Source: Sarocladium kiliense (Eukaryota > Ascomycota > Sordariomycetes > Hypocreales > Sarocladiaceae). From it: 64,000 nt of DNA. A program made the position numbers and the translations under genes. The notes beneath the pieces were generated by a model. It did no database searches. It saw only the letters and a list, made by a program, of their open reading frames with translations, and had not been told where the DNA came from. The stretch covers positions 62,001-126,000 of the forward strand of contig JAUZTG010000050.1 in assembly GCA_030734395.1 (NCBI GenBank), read 5' to 3'. Of the stretch, positions 10,226-19,082 are shown piece after piece. The first letter of the stretch is position 1. Each line of letters starts with the position of its first letter.

Positions 10226-10802
10226 GTGATGGGGTACGTCATGGAATGGTGCTGGCTATGCGCCTGTAGAAGAGTCGGCCACCCTACCCAAGCAAGATTT
10301 GACGTAATGTGCGACCGGCCAGTTATGGCTCTTCTTGCAGAAAGCCGGTCCTGGACGAAGCGATGAAGCATGTCGCAGGCACAGTCAATTCCTCATTTTG
10401 CTCCAGTCATTCACTTAATTTGCTGTTCAGAGCACAGCCAACATTCAACTCACGGAGCCTCCATTGACTGTGCAGCTAAGGCTACTGCCCTTGTGTTCGG
10501 CCTCGTCGGGCGGTATGCGTCGCCAAATAGCGGCTGACGGCGCCATCAGCAGGAATACGAGGATCGCCTCGATATATCACATGGCATGAAAACGAGCTGA
10601 CGTAGATCACTTCAAATCGAGGAGAAGAAGAACTTAGGCCGATAAGTAAAGTCAAAGCATGAACGATGAGTGCTGAGATGTCAATCTAGTCAACTATACA
10701 GCGATAAAGGCAGTCGATGTGATAATAAACAGATTCATGACGAAGGAAAGGAACTCATTAACCGCTCCACATGTAACCAAAGGCCCTCGGGATAGCCGAA
10801 GC
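10226..10802. other. Gene-free interval
   Basis: No supported coding sequence, RNA gene or clear repeat. Confidence 0.4.
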
Positions 10803-11657
10803 TCAGCGAATCCTCTCCATCACGGTCCGGAATGCTTTGGAGCCTCCTTTGAATCTGGATGCGCAGGAAGAGCCATGTTTGGCCTTGTTGTTAAGGGCAC
10901 TGAACCACAAAGTTGCTTCAAAAGCATCATATCTATCTTGAACGGTGATGCGATGAACGAGTTTGAAGGGGAAAGCATTCTTCCTGTCGAAGGAGTCGCC
11001 ATTGTCTTTCCACGCACATAGCAGCAAGCTTTCGTCGTTGCTGATGGCAATTGCGTAAATATCATTCATTTCATCTGGTAGATCCCGCAAATGTGCAGGT
11101 GAGATGATTGGGAAATTCCTTCTTCTCATACTTGATTTCGCGGAAGCATGGTCATTGCCATCAAGCATGATAACCCGCCACACCTTTTTGTTATCAGCAC
11201 GAATGGCGACAATCTTGTCAGAGCTTGTGAGGGCAATCGCCCCCCAGGTGCGATGGTTGGAAGTCATTTCGATAGATCGGTAGGATATTCCGATACCGTC
11301 AACTTCATATACGTCCTCCATATCTTCGTCTTCGGTACCAGAGTCCTCGTCTGTTGCATCCCAGGGGTTGAAGCACCATTTTCCGGCTCTATAGCTTGGA
11401 TGACGCTTGCCCTTGGACGTGGACAGTGCACATTCATGCAGCCAGCCTTCCGTGCACATACGTACGCCATTATCTCGACATCTCTTGAAGAACCATGACG
11501 GATTATTGCGAGCTTCGGTGGTGGCTACAAGGACCTCGGGCAAGGCGGTGCTCCGCGCATTTCGGTCAACCCATAAACTGAGGCCAATCTTGTGTAACTT
11601 GTGCTGTGTCCAGAGGGGGAGATCGCCCTCGATAGCCACGCATGTGGCACCTTCCAT
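10803..11657 (-). CDS. BRCT-like family protein, copy A
   Basis: Start chosen at the ATG whose complement is 11655-11657, because a TATATAA box lies about 60 bp upstream inside the longer frame (which begins at 11723). About 284 residues. N-terminal BRCT-like module: VAIEGDLPLWTQHKLHKIGL, then LPEVLVATTEA, then FFKRCRDNGVRMCTEGWLHEC; the W..C signature closes the fold. An acidic linker follows (DEDSGTEDEDMEDVYEVDG). The C-terminal module (RTWGAIAL..., LRDLPDEMNDIYAIAI, LLLCAWKD, ending GGSKAFRTVMERIR) is shared with copies B, C and D and is not a domain I recognise. BRCT domains usually bind phosphoproteins or DNA ends in repair and checkpoint pathways; the role here is unknown. Confidence 0.75.
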   Translation of the reverse strand: MEGATCVAIEGDLPLWTQHKLHKIGLSLWVDRNARSTALPEVLVATTEARNNPSWFFKRCRDNGVRMCTEGWLHECALSTSKGKRHPSYRAGKWCFNPWDATDEDSGTEDEDMEDVYEVDGIGISYRSIEMTSNHRTWGAIALTSSDKIVAIRADNKKVWRVIMLDGNDHASAKSSMRRRNFPIISPAHLRDLPDEMNDIYAIAISNDESLLLCAWKDNGDSFDRKNAFPFKLVHRITVQDRYDAFEATLWFSALNNKAKHGSSCASRFKGGSKAFRTVMERIR

Positions 11658-12042
11658 GTTGTGGAACGTGTACAGGGTTGGCAAAACTGAATGAAGGAGC
11701 TCCTCAATGCTTATATATGCCATGGCCTAATTAAGCAGCATGTTCACTACAAGCTCCCTGCGGAGTGTCGCGTCCGCGTGTGCAGCGAAAATACGACACC
11801 TAGTGGGGATCCACTTGTGATTCCATCACTGTTGGCGCTTTCTCTCACTGCTGGCCCTTGTATCGCTGTTCGATGTCCGTGTTCACGTTTGGATGATTGA
11901 CGACACCCCATGGCGGCTGCAGAAGACTATTGAGGAAGTTGACGGGGGCGTGAAGGGCGATGACCATGGGCCGATGCCAACACCATACAGGTCAGCGATA
12001 GGGTAGGGCAATAGCCAGAGACGCTTCTTCGGCCAGCCAGGG
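11452..12042. repeat. Segmental duplication, copy 1 (partner 14374-15090)
   Basis: Covers the 5' part of BRCT-like copy A, its promoter and upstream DNA. Long stretches are recognisable in 14374-15090 in the same order and orientation, for example CCATTATCTCGACATCTCTT, CTCGGGCAAGGCGGTGCTCC and, farther on, GGTAGGG...AGCCAGAG.CGCTTCT. The partner copy has extra DNA between about 14740 and 14930. Confidence 0.7.
11709..11792 (-). promoter_or_regulatory. TATA box and conserved upstream element of BRCT-like copy A
   Basis: Reading on the + strand, TTATATATGC (about 11711-11720) is the TATA box, and from 11728 TAATTAAGCAGCATG..TTCACTACA continues to GCAGCGAAAAT at 11792. The same ordered blocks occur beside the relic at 14657-14722 and before copy D at 32335-32394, while surrounding non-coding sequence differs, which points to a retained regulatory or transcription-start element. 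Confidence 0.5.
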
Positions 12043-12973
12043 ATATGTGTACTGTGATGGGCTGCGCATTGGAATGAGGGGGAATTCGTGCACAAACCTC
12101 GTGCACGCAGCCATGTAAGCTATCGGATTCGCGATCGAACCCTTGATGCTCGCTGATCTCTTTAGTTCCTGCCTTGGATGCCGCGACAGACACAGGGACA
12201 TGTTGTTTGCGGAGGAGTCGTAGCTTTGCTATCCATTCGCGCAAGTCGAACAATGAGGGCATTGTGACCTCAATTCGGCTGCGATGGTCGAAGGGGCGCG
12301 AGGACGCCCACCACGATACCGGCGCCCATCCCTCGAAGAGGCGCCGCCGCGATACTCGCAGGGTCGACTGCCCGTTCTGCCTCCTCCTCCTCCCGATCCC
12401 GACGATCAATGGGATCGCCGCATCCGACAATCCGACGGGCGAGGGAGCATTCCCACAGCCGACATCGCAGAGCGTTGGCCTGTGGAGGGCCCGCCCAACC
12501 CCGCCAGTGGCTCCTCGACTGTCCTTCCCATTCGATTGCAGACTTTCGGACCTTCGAGGGAGCCATCTCAATCTCCCATGATCTTCTGTACGGAAGGATT
12601 TCTTGGTAAAGCGCGGACGATCGCCGTTGCTTGTAAGAGGATGTAACCCTCCAGTGACTGGAGGCATATGCGATTTCCTTTGCACAAGGGCAGAACAGGT
12701 GCCTGATCGTCCATGGGATTCTGCCAATACGGATTGCTACGTAATTAAGCGAAGGCCTGTGTTGTGGCCACAGCTTCCTCATGGTAGGGTTGGCGCTCGC
12801 GTGAAACTACACTAATTTTGCTGTAAATTCGATACAAGCCCGCTTGGAATGAAAAGTAAAGGGCCGCGCACCGCGCATTGCTTTATTTTAGAACGTTAGA
12901 AAAACTGAAGGTGTATATAAACATCGAATTCCACCACTTTGACATTCATTGCCGGTACTCGCATTCCACAACT
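12043..12973. other. Interval with long but unconvincing open frames; promoter of copy B
   Basis: GC-rich open frames overlap on both strands (12270-12782 and 11927-12727 minus, 12284-12646 plus); none has a family resemblance or a clear splice plan. Near the right end, GTATATAAAC (about 12911-12920) is a TATA box 55-60 bp before the ATG of BRCT-like copy B. Confidence 0.35.
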
Positions 12974-13996
12974 ATGCCACATGACAACGAAGGTATCGAA
13001 GGCGTCCCACGCGTCAGCATCGAGGGTGATCTGCCGTTTTGGACAAAGGGCGAACTCAAGAAGCTCGGCCTCGGTTTCTGGGACGATAAGAAAAAGACAC
13101 GCGGCACAGGTTTGCCCGAAGTCGTTGTGGCAACGGCTAAAGCCCTCAAGAAGCCGTCACCCTTTTTCCGTGCATGTCGAGAAAATCGCGTACCTACGTG
13201 CACAGAGGACTGGTTACATGCATGTACAACGGCCGTGGACAAGGATGAGCCCCTTCCAAGCTATAAATCCGGACCATGGTGCTTTCGAGATGCGACCGGG
13301 ACCCATTTGGTACATGAATCCGGACTATTGGGCCCCCTCTCACAGAAGAAAGGAAAAGGGAAGAAAGGAAAAAGGACAATAGCACGGAGACTGGACGATG
13401 ACAAGGAAAGTGATGAGGAGCATGGCACGGAAAATGATGAGGGGAATCAACGGCGCAGTAAAATGGCTGAGGTTGGCGGTACGAGGCTAACCTACGACTA
13501 TATTGGCTTCTCGTACTACGGTGACGTGTGGGAGGCCATCAGCGTCGCAGACGTTGGCCGTAGCGGGGGCGCCGGCACCCTTGCTATCCGTCAACACGAA
13601 GACAAGAAAGTAGCAGAGGCTAACTGGATCGGATGTTGCCTCTATGCTCCCACGGTATCGAAGATGGAGAAAGTGGGCTTCCCAACACTCCACCCTGTAC
13701 AGGAAGAAGATCTGCCTGATAGAATGGACGATATTTGGGTAATTGCATACGACCAGCTCCGGGGATCCTGGCTGCTCTGTGTGTGGAAAGAAAATTCCTT
13801 CCGCTCTGAGCACTTCGATGCCCGGGACTTCAAACTTGTCGAAAGCAAAGCCCTGCAACTAAAGTATGACCTTGACGAGGTCAATTTATGGTTGAGCGCG
13901 CTCGGACGTGAGGCCAGGCAGGGTGTCAGGTTCTGTGAGTCAAGTGTCAGAGGAGGATCGAGGGCGCTTCAGAACGTGCTCAAGAGACTTGAATGA
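12974..13996 (+). CDS. BRCT-like family protein, copy B
   Basis: ATG 12974 follows a TATA box and a leader ending TCGCATTCCACAACT. About 340 residues. N-terminal BRCT-like module: RVSIEGDLPFWTKGELKKLG, LPEVVVATAKALKKP, FFRACRENRVPTCTEDWLHAC. A basic then acidic linker follows (KKGKGKKGKRT, then DDDKESDEEHGTENDEG). The C-terminal family module carries TRLTYDYIGF, WEAISVADV, LHPVQEEDLPDRMDDIWVIA, LLCVWKE, FKLVESKALQLKYDLDEVNL and ends GGSRALQNVLKRLE. It is opposite in strand to copy A, and their upstream regions face each other. No transmembrane or signal sequence. Probably nuclear by analogy with BRCT proteins. Confidence 0.78.
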   Translation: MPHDNEGIEGVPRVSIEGDLPFWTKGELKKLGLGFWDDKKKTRGTGLPEVVVATAKALKKPSPFFRACRENRVPTCTEDWLHACTTAVDKDEPLPSYKSGPWCFRDATGTHLVHESGLLGPLSQKKGKGKKGKRTIARRLDDDKESDEEHGTENDEGNQRRSKMAEVGGTRLTYDYIGFSYYGDVWEAISVADVGRSGGAGTLAIRQHEDKKVAEANWIGCCLYAPTVSKMEKVGFPTLHPVQEEDLPDRMDDIWVIAYDQLRGSWLLCVWKENSFRSEHFDARDFKLVESKALQLKYDLDEVNLWLSALGREARQGVRFCESSVRGGSRALQNVLKRLE

Positions 13997-14373
13997 ACCC
14001 AAGGCACAGAGAGTGCCTTCTACTAAGCCGGAGGCATTCCGTGCTACATTATGCATTCTTTTGCGTCTATGAGCCCACCAATTGCTTCTACACGTCTGTG
14101 CTTTGTCTCGTTCGCTTACATGTGTATCGCGAATCAAATTTTAAGATTGGCGTCGTTCGCTTGCCCTCTAATTTAGTCTTTGGTCACTTATTACAGAACA
14201 CAATTTTTACATCTTCGTCTTGCAATGTCTCTCTTCTATCTTCAATGAAACCGTGATCTTTTCCTTTTTCAATTGGTGGCGTAGCAGTCTTCGGAACAGA
14301 GAATACCGCAGGCATTTCAGTGGTAGCTCCCTGTACCTCGGAAAGCGCTATCGATTGACGAGGATTGGTAGGT
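13997..14373. other. 3' flank of copy B
   Basis: A/T-richer sequence with no supported gene; presumably the 3' UTR and terminator of copy B. Confidence 0.35.
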
Positions 14374-15090
14374 TTGTACACATAGGTACGTTACACCATT
14401 ATCTCGACATCTCTTGAAGAACCATTACGGATATTGCGAGCTTCAGAGGTGGCTGCAATGACCTCGGGCAAGGCGGTGCTCCGCGCTTTTCGGTCCACCC
14501 ATAAACTGAGGCTAATCTGGTGTAATTTGTGCTGCGTCTAGAGTGGAAGATCGACCATGATAGCTACGCGTATGGCGCCTCCTATGTTGGTGGGACGTGT
14601 TCACGGTTGATAAAAGCTAACATAGAGGAAGGTCGATGGCTACATACATCGTAACGTAATTAAGCAGCATATATTCACGACAGGTTCCCTGCCGAGAATT
14701 GCGTCAGCGTGTGCAGCGAAAATAAGGCACTATCGGGGGACCCACCTGTGAGTCCAACTGTCGTCAATGCTCTATCTCACTGATGACATCCGATGCGCCT
14801 ATGGAGACTGGGGAGATTTGGCGATACTTCGATATCGCGTGGCACAGACATTGAGAAGGGGTCACGAGGCATAGACCTTGAGAAAGAGACGGGGGGTGGC
14901 ACTTACGGCCATCTCTCCGTTCGAGACGCTGCCAAGAATAACGCAACGCAGGGAACCGGGTGGCTGCAGAACATGATCGAGGAAATTGAGGGGCATGTTA
15001 AGGGTAATGACTATGGGCCAATGTCGACATCATGTAGGTCAGTAGTAGGGTAGGGAAGTAGCCAGAGGCGCTTCTCGGTGAGCTAGCTGG
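14374..15090. repeat. Segmental duplication, copy 2 (partner 11452-12042)
   Basis: Second, more decayed copy of the segment described at 11452-12042, carrying a broken BRCT 5' part, the conserved upstream element (14657-14722) and flanking DNA. It is expanded by about 190 bp near 14740-14930. Confidence 0.68.
14383..14640 (-). pseudogene. Decayed 5' fragment of a BRCT-like family gene
   Basis: Read on the minus strand this matches the N-terminal coding part of copy A base for base over long runs (11460-11655), but small indels break the frame, one codon has become a stop (the GTCTAGAGT region near 14540), and the rest of the gene is absent. Its upstream element remains at 14657-14722. It is a truncated pseudogene left by the segmental duplication. 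Confidence 0.7.
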
Positions 15091-15447
15091 AGGCTAACCC
15101 CGCATCGCTCCTGGCTTCCCCCAGTACTGACGGGTGCGGCCGGGATTACGACGTAGGGAAGGACGTTAGAGGGGGGGAGGGGTGATCAGATGATAGGATT
15201 CACATATAACCGAGCAAATTGAAGCCTGTGTGTGAACTGGGATTGATGTTACTGAAGAAAGAGCACATCAGCGATTCCTCAAAGTCCCAAAATTCATAAA
15301 TTGCGGGGAGCTATGGAAGCAACAACCAGTGTTGTGGAATGGCAAACAAATTGACGTTACATATCTCTAATTGACAAAACAATTTGATTGGCCGACATGC
15401 CGATTCGTGCAAAGAAAAACGGTCAGCGAACCCTCGATCACCACATC
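15091..15447. other. Intergenic
   Basis: No coding signal. A purine-rich run at 15160-15185 (GTTAGAGGGGGGGAGGGG) is the only notable feature. Confidence 0.4.
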
Positions 15448-16896
15448 TCATTGGTACTCCTTTCTGGCCATCACCTTCTGCAACCCTTTAGAACCTGCTT
15501 TTGTCTTTGACTTCGAAATATTGCCTTGGCCAGCACTCTTCCGGTGCTGATTCAGCCACAGGTCCACTTCGCCGTCGATATACTTGCTTTTTAACACGGA
15601 GCGCGACACAAGCCAATCTATTGCATCCCATGTAGCGAGCATCACGGTTTTGTCGTTTCTACAGATGACAGCGATTGCGATGATGTCCTCCATTTCTTCC
15701 GGGAGGTCACTTTTCCGGGCGGAGTAAATAGTGGGATACCTTTCTCTGACCATTGCCGACTTTATTTCTGGTTTCTCGGACGCCAGAACGAATTTCCCCT
15801 GCTTGGCATTTCTGTCGGGGAGTTTACGAGTAGCAACGATGCTGCCTGTCGAATTCAAGGCGATGCCTTCCCACCCATCACCGCACTTCATAAATTTATA
15901 TGCAGCAGGCCTGTCGGCTTTGTCGTCCTTTCTCTTTCCCTTTCCCTTTCCCTCTTTCCCTCTCTTCGTTGTCTTTTTCTTCTTGCTGCCGCTGTCGCTG
16001 TCGCCGTCGCTGTCGCTGTCGGTGCCGCTGTCGGTGCCGCTGCCGCTGTCGATCTTTTTATCCTTCCCCTTCTTCTTTGTCTTTTTCTTCTTGCTGCCAC
16101 TGTCACTGTCGGCGTCACTGCCACTGTCACTGTCTCCTTGACGATTCCCCTTCTTTCCCTCCTTCCCTTTCTTCTTTGGCTTTTTCTTCTTGCTGCCACT
16201 GTCACTGTCGGCGTCGCTGCCACTGTCACTGTCTCCTTGACGATTCCCCTTCTTTCCTTCCTTCCCTTTCTTCTTTGGCTTTTTCTTCTTGCTGCCATTG
16301 TCGGTGTCGGTGTCGGTGTCGGTGCCGCTGCCGCTGTCGATCTCTTTATCCTTCCCCTTCTTCTTTGTCTTTTTGTTCTTGCTGCCACTGTCACTGTCGG
16401 CGTCGCTGCCACTGCCACTGCCACTGTCGGCGTCACTCTCTGTATCCTTCCCCTTCTTCTTTTGTCCTTTCTCCTCCTTCCTTGTCTTTTTGTTCTTGCT
16501 GTTACTGTCGCTGTGGTTGACTGCCTCACCAGCGTCCTCTTCGCTAACGTGTTCGTCTTGTTCGTCCCCATCGGCCATGGCAACGTTTCCATCGTCGTCT
16601 TTCTCAGGGTTGAAGGAGAAGGCCGGATCAGTGAAGTCTGGACGCTTTTCATTTTCCTTGTCGGCTTTTTTACAAGCATCTAGCCAGTCCTCTCTGCACA
16701 TAGGTATGCCATTCTCTCGACATCTTTTGAACAGCGCTGTCGGTTTTTCACGAACTGCATCATTGGTCACCAGCACAGTAGGCAGGCTGTGGGAGTTATC
16801 GTCGAACAGTTTGAGTCCAATTTTTTGCAATTGCGACTTGGCCTTCGTCTTCGGCCACCTATCGAGGTGGCCAGCAATGCCGACAAGGACCACCAT
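15448..16896 (-). CDS. BRCT-like family protein, copy C, with long Ser-Asp/Lys repeat linker
   Basis: Start chosen at the ATG complementing 16894-16896: a TATATATCC box at about 16960 lies inside the longer frame (to 16977), so translation should begin below it. About 482 residues. N-terminal BRCT-like module: VGIAGHLDRW, LQKIGLKLFDD, LPTVLVTNDA, LFKRCRENGIPMCREDWLDAC. Then about 190 residues of alternating blocks of (Ser/Gly-Asp)n and Lys-rich KKKKPKKKGKEGKKGN units, several tandem. The C-terminal module, shared with copies A, B and D (GDGWEGIALNSTGSIVATRK, KSDLPEEMEDIIAIAV, GEVDLWLNQ, GSKGLQKVMARKEY), ends the protein. The repeat makes other frames open over the same DNA; those are shadows. 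A nuclear role is suggested by the NLS-like Lys runs. Confidence 0.75.
   Translation of the reverse strand: MVVLVGIAGHLDRWPKTKAKSQLQKIGLKLFDDNSHSLPTVLVTNDAVREKPTALFKRCRENGIPMCREDWLDACKKADKENEKRPDFTDPAFSFNPEKDDDGNVAMADGDEQDEHVSEEDAGEAVNHSDSNSKNKKTRKEEKGQKKKGKDTESDADSGSGSGSDADSDSGSKNKKTKKKGKDKEIDSGSGTDTDTDTDNGSKKKKPKKKGKEGKKGNRQGDSDSGSDADSDSGSKKKKPKKKGKEGKKGNRQGDSDSGSDADSDSGSKKKKTKKKGKDKKIDSGSGTDSGTDSDSDGDSDSGSKKKKTTKRGKEGKGKGKRKDDKADRPAAYKFMKCGDGWEGIALNSTGSIVATRKLPDRNAKQGKFVLASEKPEIKSAMVRERYPTIYSARKSDLPEEMEDIIAIAVICRNDKTVMLATWDAIDWLVSRSVLKSKYIDGEVDLWLNQHRKSAGQGNISKSKTKAGSKGLQKVMARKEYQ
15930..16500 (-). repeat. Coding minisatellite of BRCT-like copy C
   Basis: Tandem CTGTCGCTGTCGGTGTCG-type tracts (Asp/Ser codons) alternate with CTTTCTTCTTTGGCTTTTTC-type tracts (Lys codons). 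One ~80-base compound unit is nearly identical at 16120-16195 and 16215-16290. Such tracts expand and contract by slippage, so the length is probably variable. Confidence 0.75.
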
Positions 16897-16983
16897 GGTT
16901 ACGAGAAAGTGGCACGATAAGCTTCTGGGGAGTTTGTTCACGCCGATTGAGTTCAGCAGATATATATCCAATAACATAGGCAC

Positions 16984-17399
16984 GTAAATAAGACTCTGTT
17001 AAAGTAAGAAGTAATCCTTCTTAAGCCTAGAAATTAGAATACACGCTACTCTGAGGCATGTCGACATTGAGCGCGCGAGCAAACGGTGAGGCATTCAACC
17101 ACCGCAGTCAGCCGCCTAAATGCCAATTTCGTGTCTAGGGCGTCCCTTAAATAAAACCATCGGTCTGCGTATAGCTGATATCAAAAATACCTCGTTGATG
17201 CCTAGCGAAGGGTGTGATTGATCTTATTTTGGGGAATCCCCCGAACCAACACCGCGTACCCTAAGAATCATGTTGGAGCGTGATAAGTCGGGGTTGGCGG
17301 AATGGTGGTAGTTTCTGGACGCTCGGGGTACTCGTTTCCGCACAGCACCTCCAGCTCGGGGAACCTTTATTGCGTGCACCAACTTCCATTTTCTACAGC
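16984..17399. other. Intergenic
   Basis: No supported gene; a short frame at 17224-17478 minus may be trailing sequence of the relic to its right. Confidence 0.35.
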
Positions 17400-17730
17400 C
17401 TCTATAGCATAAACCAGCTGCTTGAGTCGCCGTTACCGGCAGACAGCACACAATGCTGCGCCACGAATTCTTTTGCAATCACCGTGTCTGCAAGTCTGCC
17501 GACAAGAGCAGAACGCCGCGAGTGAACTTAACAGCGATGGCGTCTATAGCCGCTGCTTTAGTAAGACAGGGGTGTACGTGGTCAACGAATGAATCTACAT
17601 CCTCTAATTCTACTTTGAAGATGTCTTCCTCGCTGTCCTCTGCGTCTCTCGCCATCATCATGGCGACCCCGTGGCCGCGCTGCGAGATGCGGTCGACTTG
17701 ACTTTATGGACTTGCGAACTCCTCTCTACC
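17400..17730 (-). pseudogene. Possible subtilisin-like (S8) protease relic
   Basis: On the minus strand from about 17700 a frame reads QVDRISQRGHGVAMMMARD, then FKVELEDVDSFVD, running to a stop near 17480. In another frame the sequence continues LADTVIAKEFVAQHCVLSAG followed by NGDSSSW. GHG followed by A.. resembles the block around the catalytic His of fungal subtilases (normally GHGT), and V.SAGN resembles the oxyanion-hole Asn block. The two parts are out of frame, and neither the catalytic Asp nor Ser block is found. Likely a decayed fragment; resemblance judged by eye only. Confidence 0.33.
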
Positions 17731-17739
17731 AACATGGCC

Positions 17740-19082
17740 CGCTTTCCTCCGCAAATGGTGACAGTTATCTAGCGACCTGGCGACTGGCCTGGAAAGTATA
17801 CGTTCCATCCTCGCGGGCATGTGCACTGCCGATCCTGGTCCCTCTGGCGCTGTAAAAGGCCAGCGTAATGACGTCCTGTGTCTCATTCGGGTCTTTGCTC
17901 GGCTTGTGAGCCTTTGCCCCCCTTTTGAGCATTAGCGAGGTACAATAGAAGGAGGATTGCATCAAAAACGGGCCTCGCTGCATTTCATAAGATGGCACAT
18001 CCGTGCGCTGCGAGGAAGGGTAAGTCGCCGCATCTCGGAAGAGTGGACTGTGTCTTGGTGTACCTGACTCTCGATCGTACTCGCAACATTTTGTACATTC
18101 TCTGCCCATTGGGCCCCGTTCTTCTCATTTATTTGCGTGACATCTTTGTTTTGTAGCTGACACACAGCTTGACTCGGATCCGGGCTCCTCTCTCCAACTT
18201 GGAATAGTACCCGTTACTTGCATTCAAGTCTTGCGTTGATCTCCACGAATTGTTCAGAGTATTTCTGGCACATATGGGTTCCATGATGCCTTCACGGAGG
18301 TCTGGATGCTAGCGAACCAATTGTGGGACGCTCTTCGCCAGCGGATGATGATGAATCTCAGTAGATCGACGGACGACTTGGAGCCTGTATCTTCGCAGAG
18401 CATGCACCAAGTCTTGGTACATCTGTAGATGAAGTGAAGGTGACATGCCAGTGCCATGTCAGCCCGGGACCCCCTCGGCGGCGCCCGAGGCGCCTTCCAC
18501 ATCATCACTGATGATTCTTTCGATTCGAGAGCCCCTCGAGGGCTGACAGTGGGTTGCCTCAGCTTGGATATTGGTCCATTGCCACCCCTTGGGCGGCATG
18601 TTACAAAGACTGTTTCTCTCAAAGCGAGACAAAGGGAATAGGCCGTGAGGCCGTTGCGTCAGTCCTCCACGCCATGGTCGCATAAATGGCCACATCGGAC
18701 GAAGGGCCGTGGTGCAACTGGCACTATCTGCGTCCGTTGGAGAGCGAAGGAACATGAGCCATCAGCAAACCACTCTCATGCGAGCCACCATGAGGACCTC
18801 AGCTGACGACGGCCGTTTCACGCGGCGTGTGACGCCGTCCAATAAGAAGAAGAATGGCACATCCGCAAGGCGCATTCCACGACGCCATCGTGGCAAGTGT
18901 GCTTCCCGAGGCCACGGAAACGGCCGCGACTGACAAATCTAGACCTCGGAGGCTCGCCAGAATTCCATAAGAACGACGAGGACCGCCTCCTTGCTTCCTG
19001 GCATTCTTCTTCCTTTCATACCACACAACCAAAGCACTCTCAAGACCGTAACCAGTGCAGCGAACCCCTACCCTTCCACACC
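17740..19082. other. Gene-poor interval with broken coding-like fragments
   Basis: On the minus strand, 18254-18450 (IYRCTKTWCMLCEDTGSKSS, LLRFIIIRWRRAS) and 17962-18165 (LQNKDVTQINEKNGAQWAEN) look coding in composition, but starts, stops and frames do not fit one gene. They may be remnants belonging with the protease-like relic. Nothing else is supported. Confidence 0.3.

Noticed and set aside
11927..12782. 266- and 170-codon minus-strand ORFs upstream of BRCT-like copy A
   Set aside because: GC-rich region open in several frames on both strands; Arg/Pro/Trp-biased products, no domain, and partly inside the segmental duplication.
15888..16987. Several other long frames on both strands across the Ser-Asp/Lys tract
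   Set aside because: Shadows of the coding minisatellite of BRCT-like copy C.
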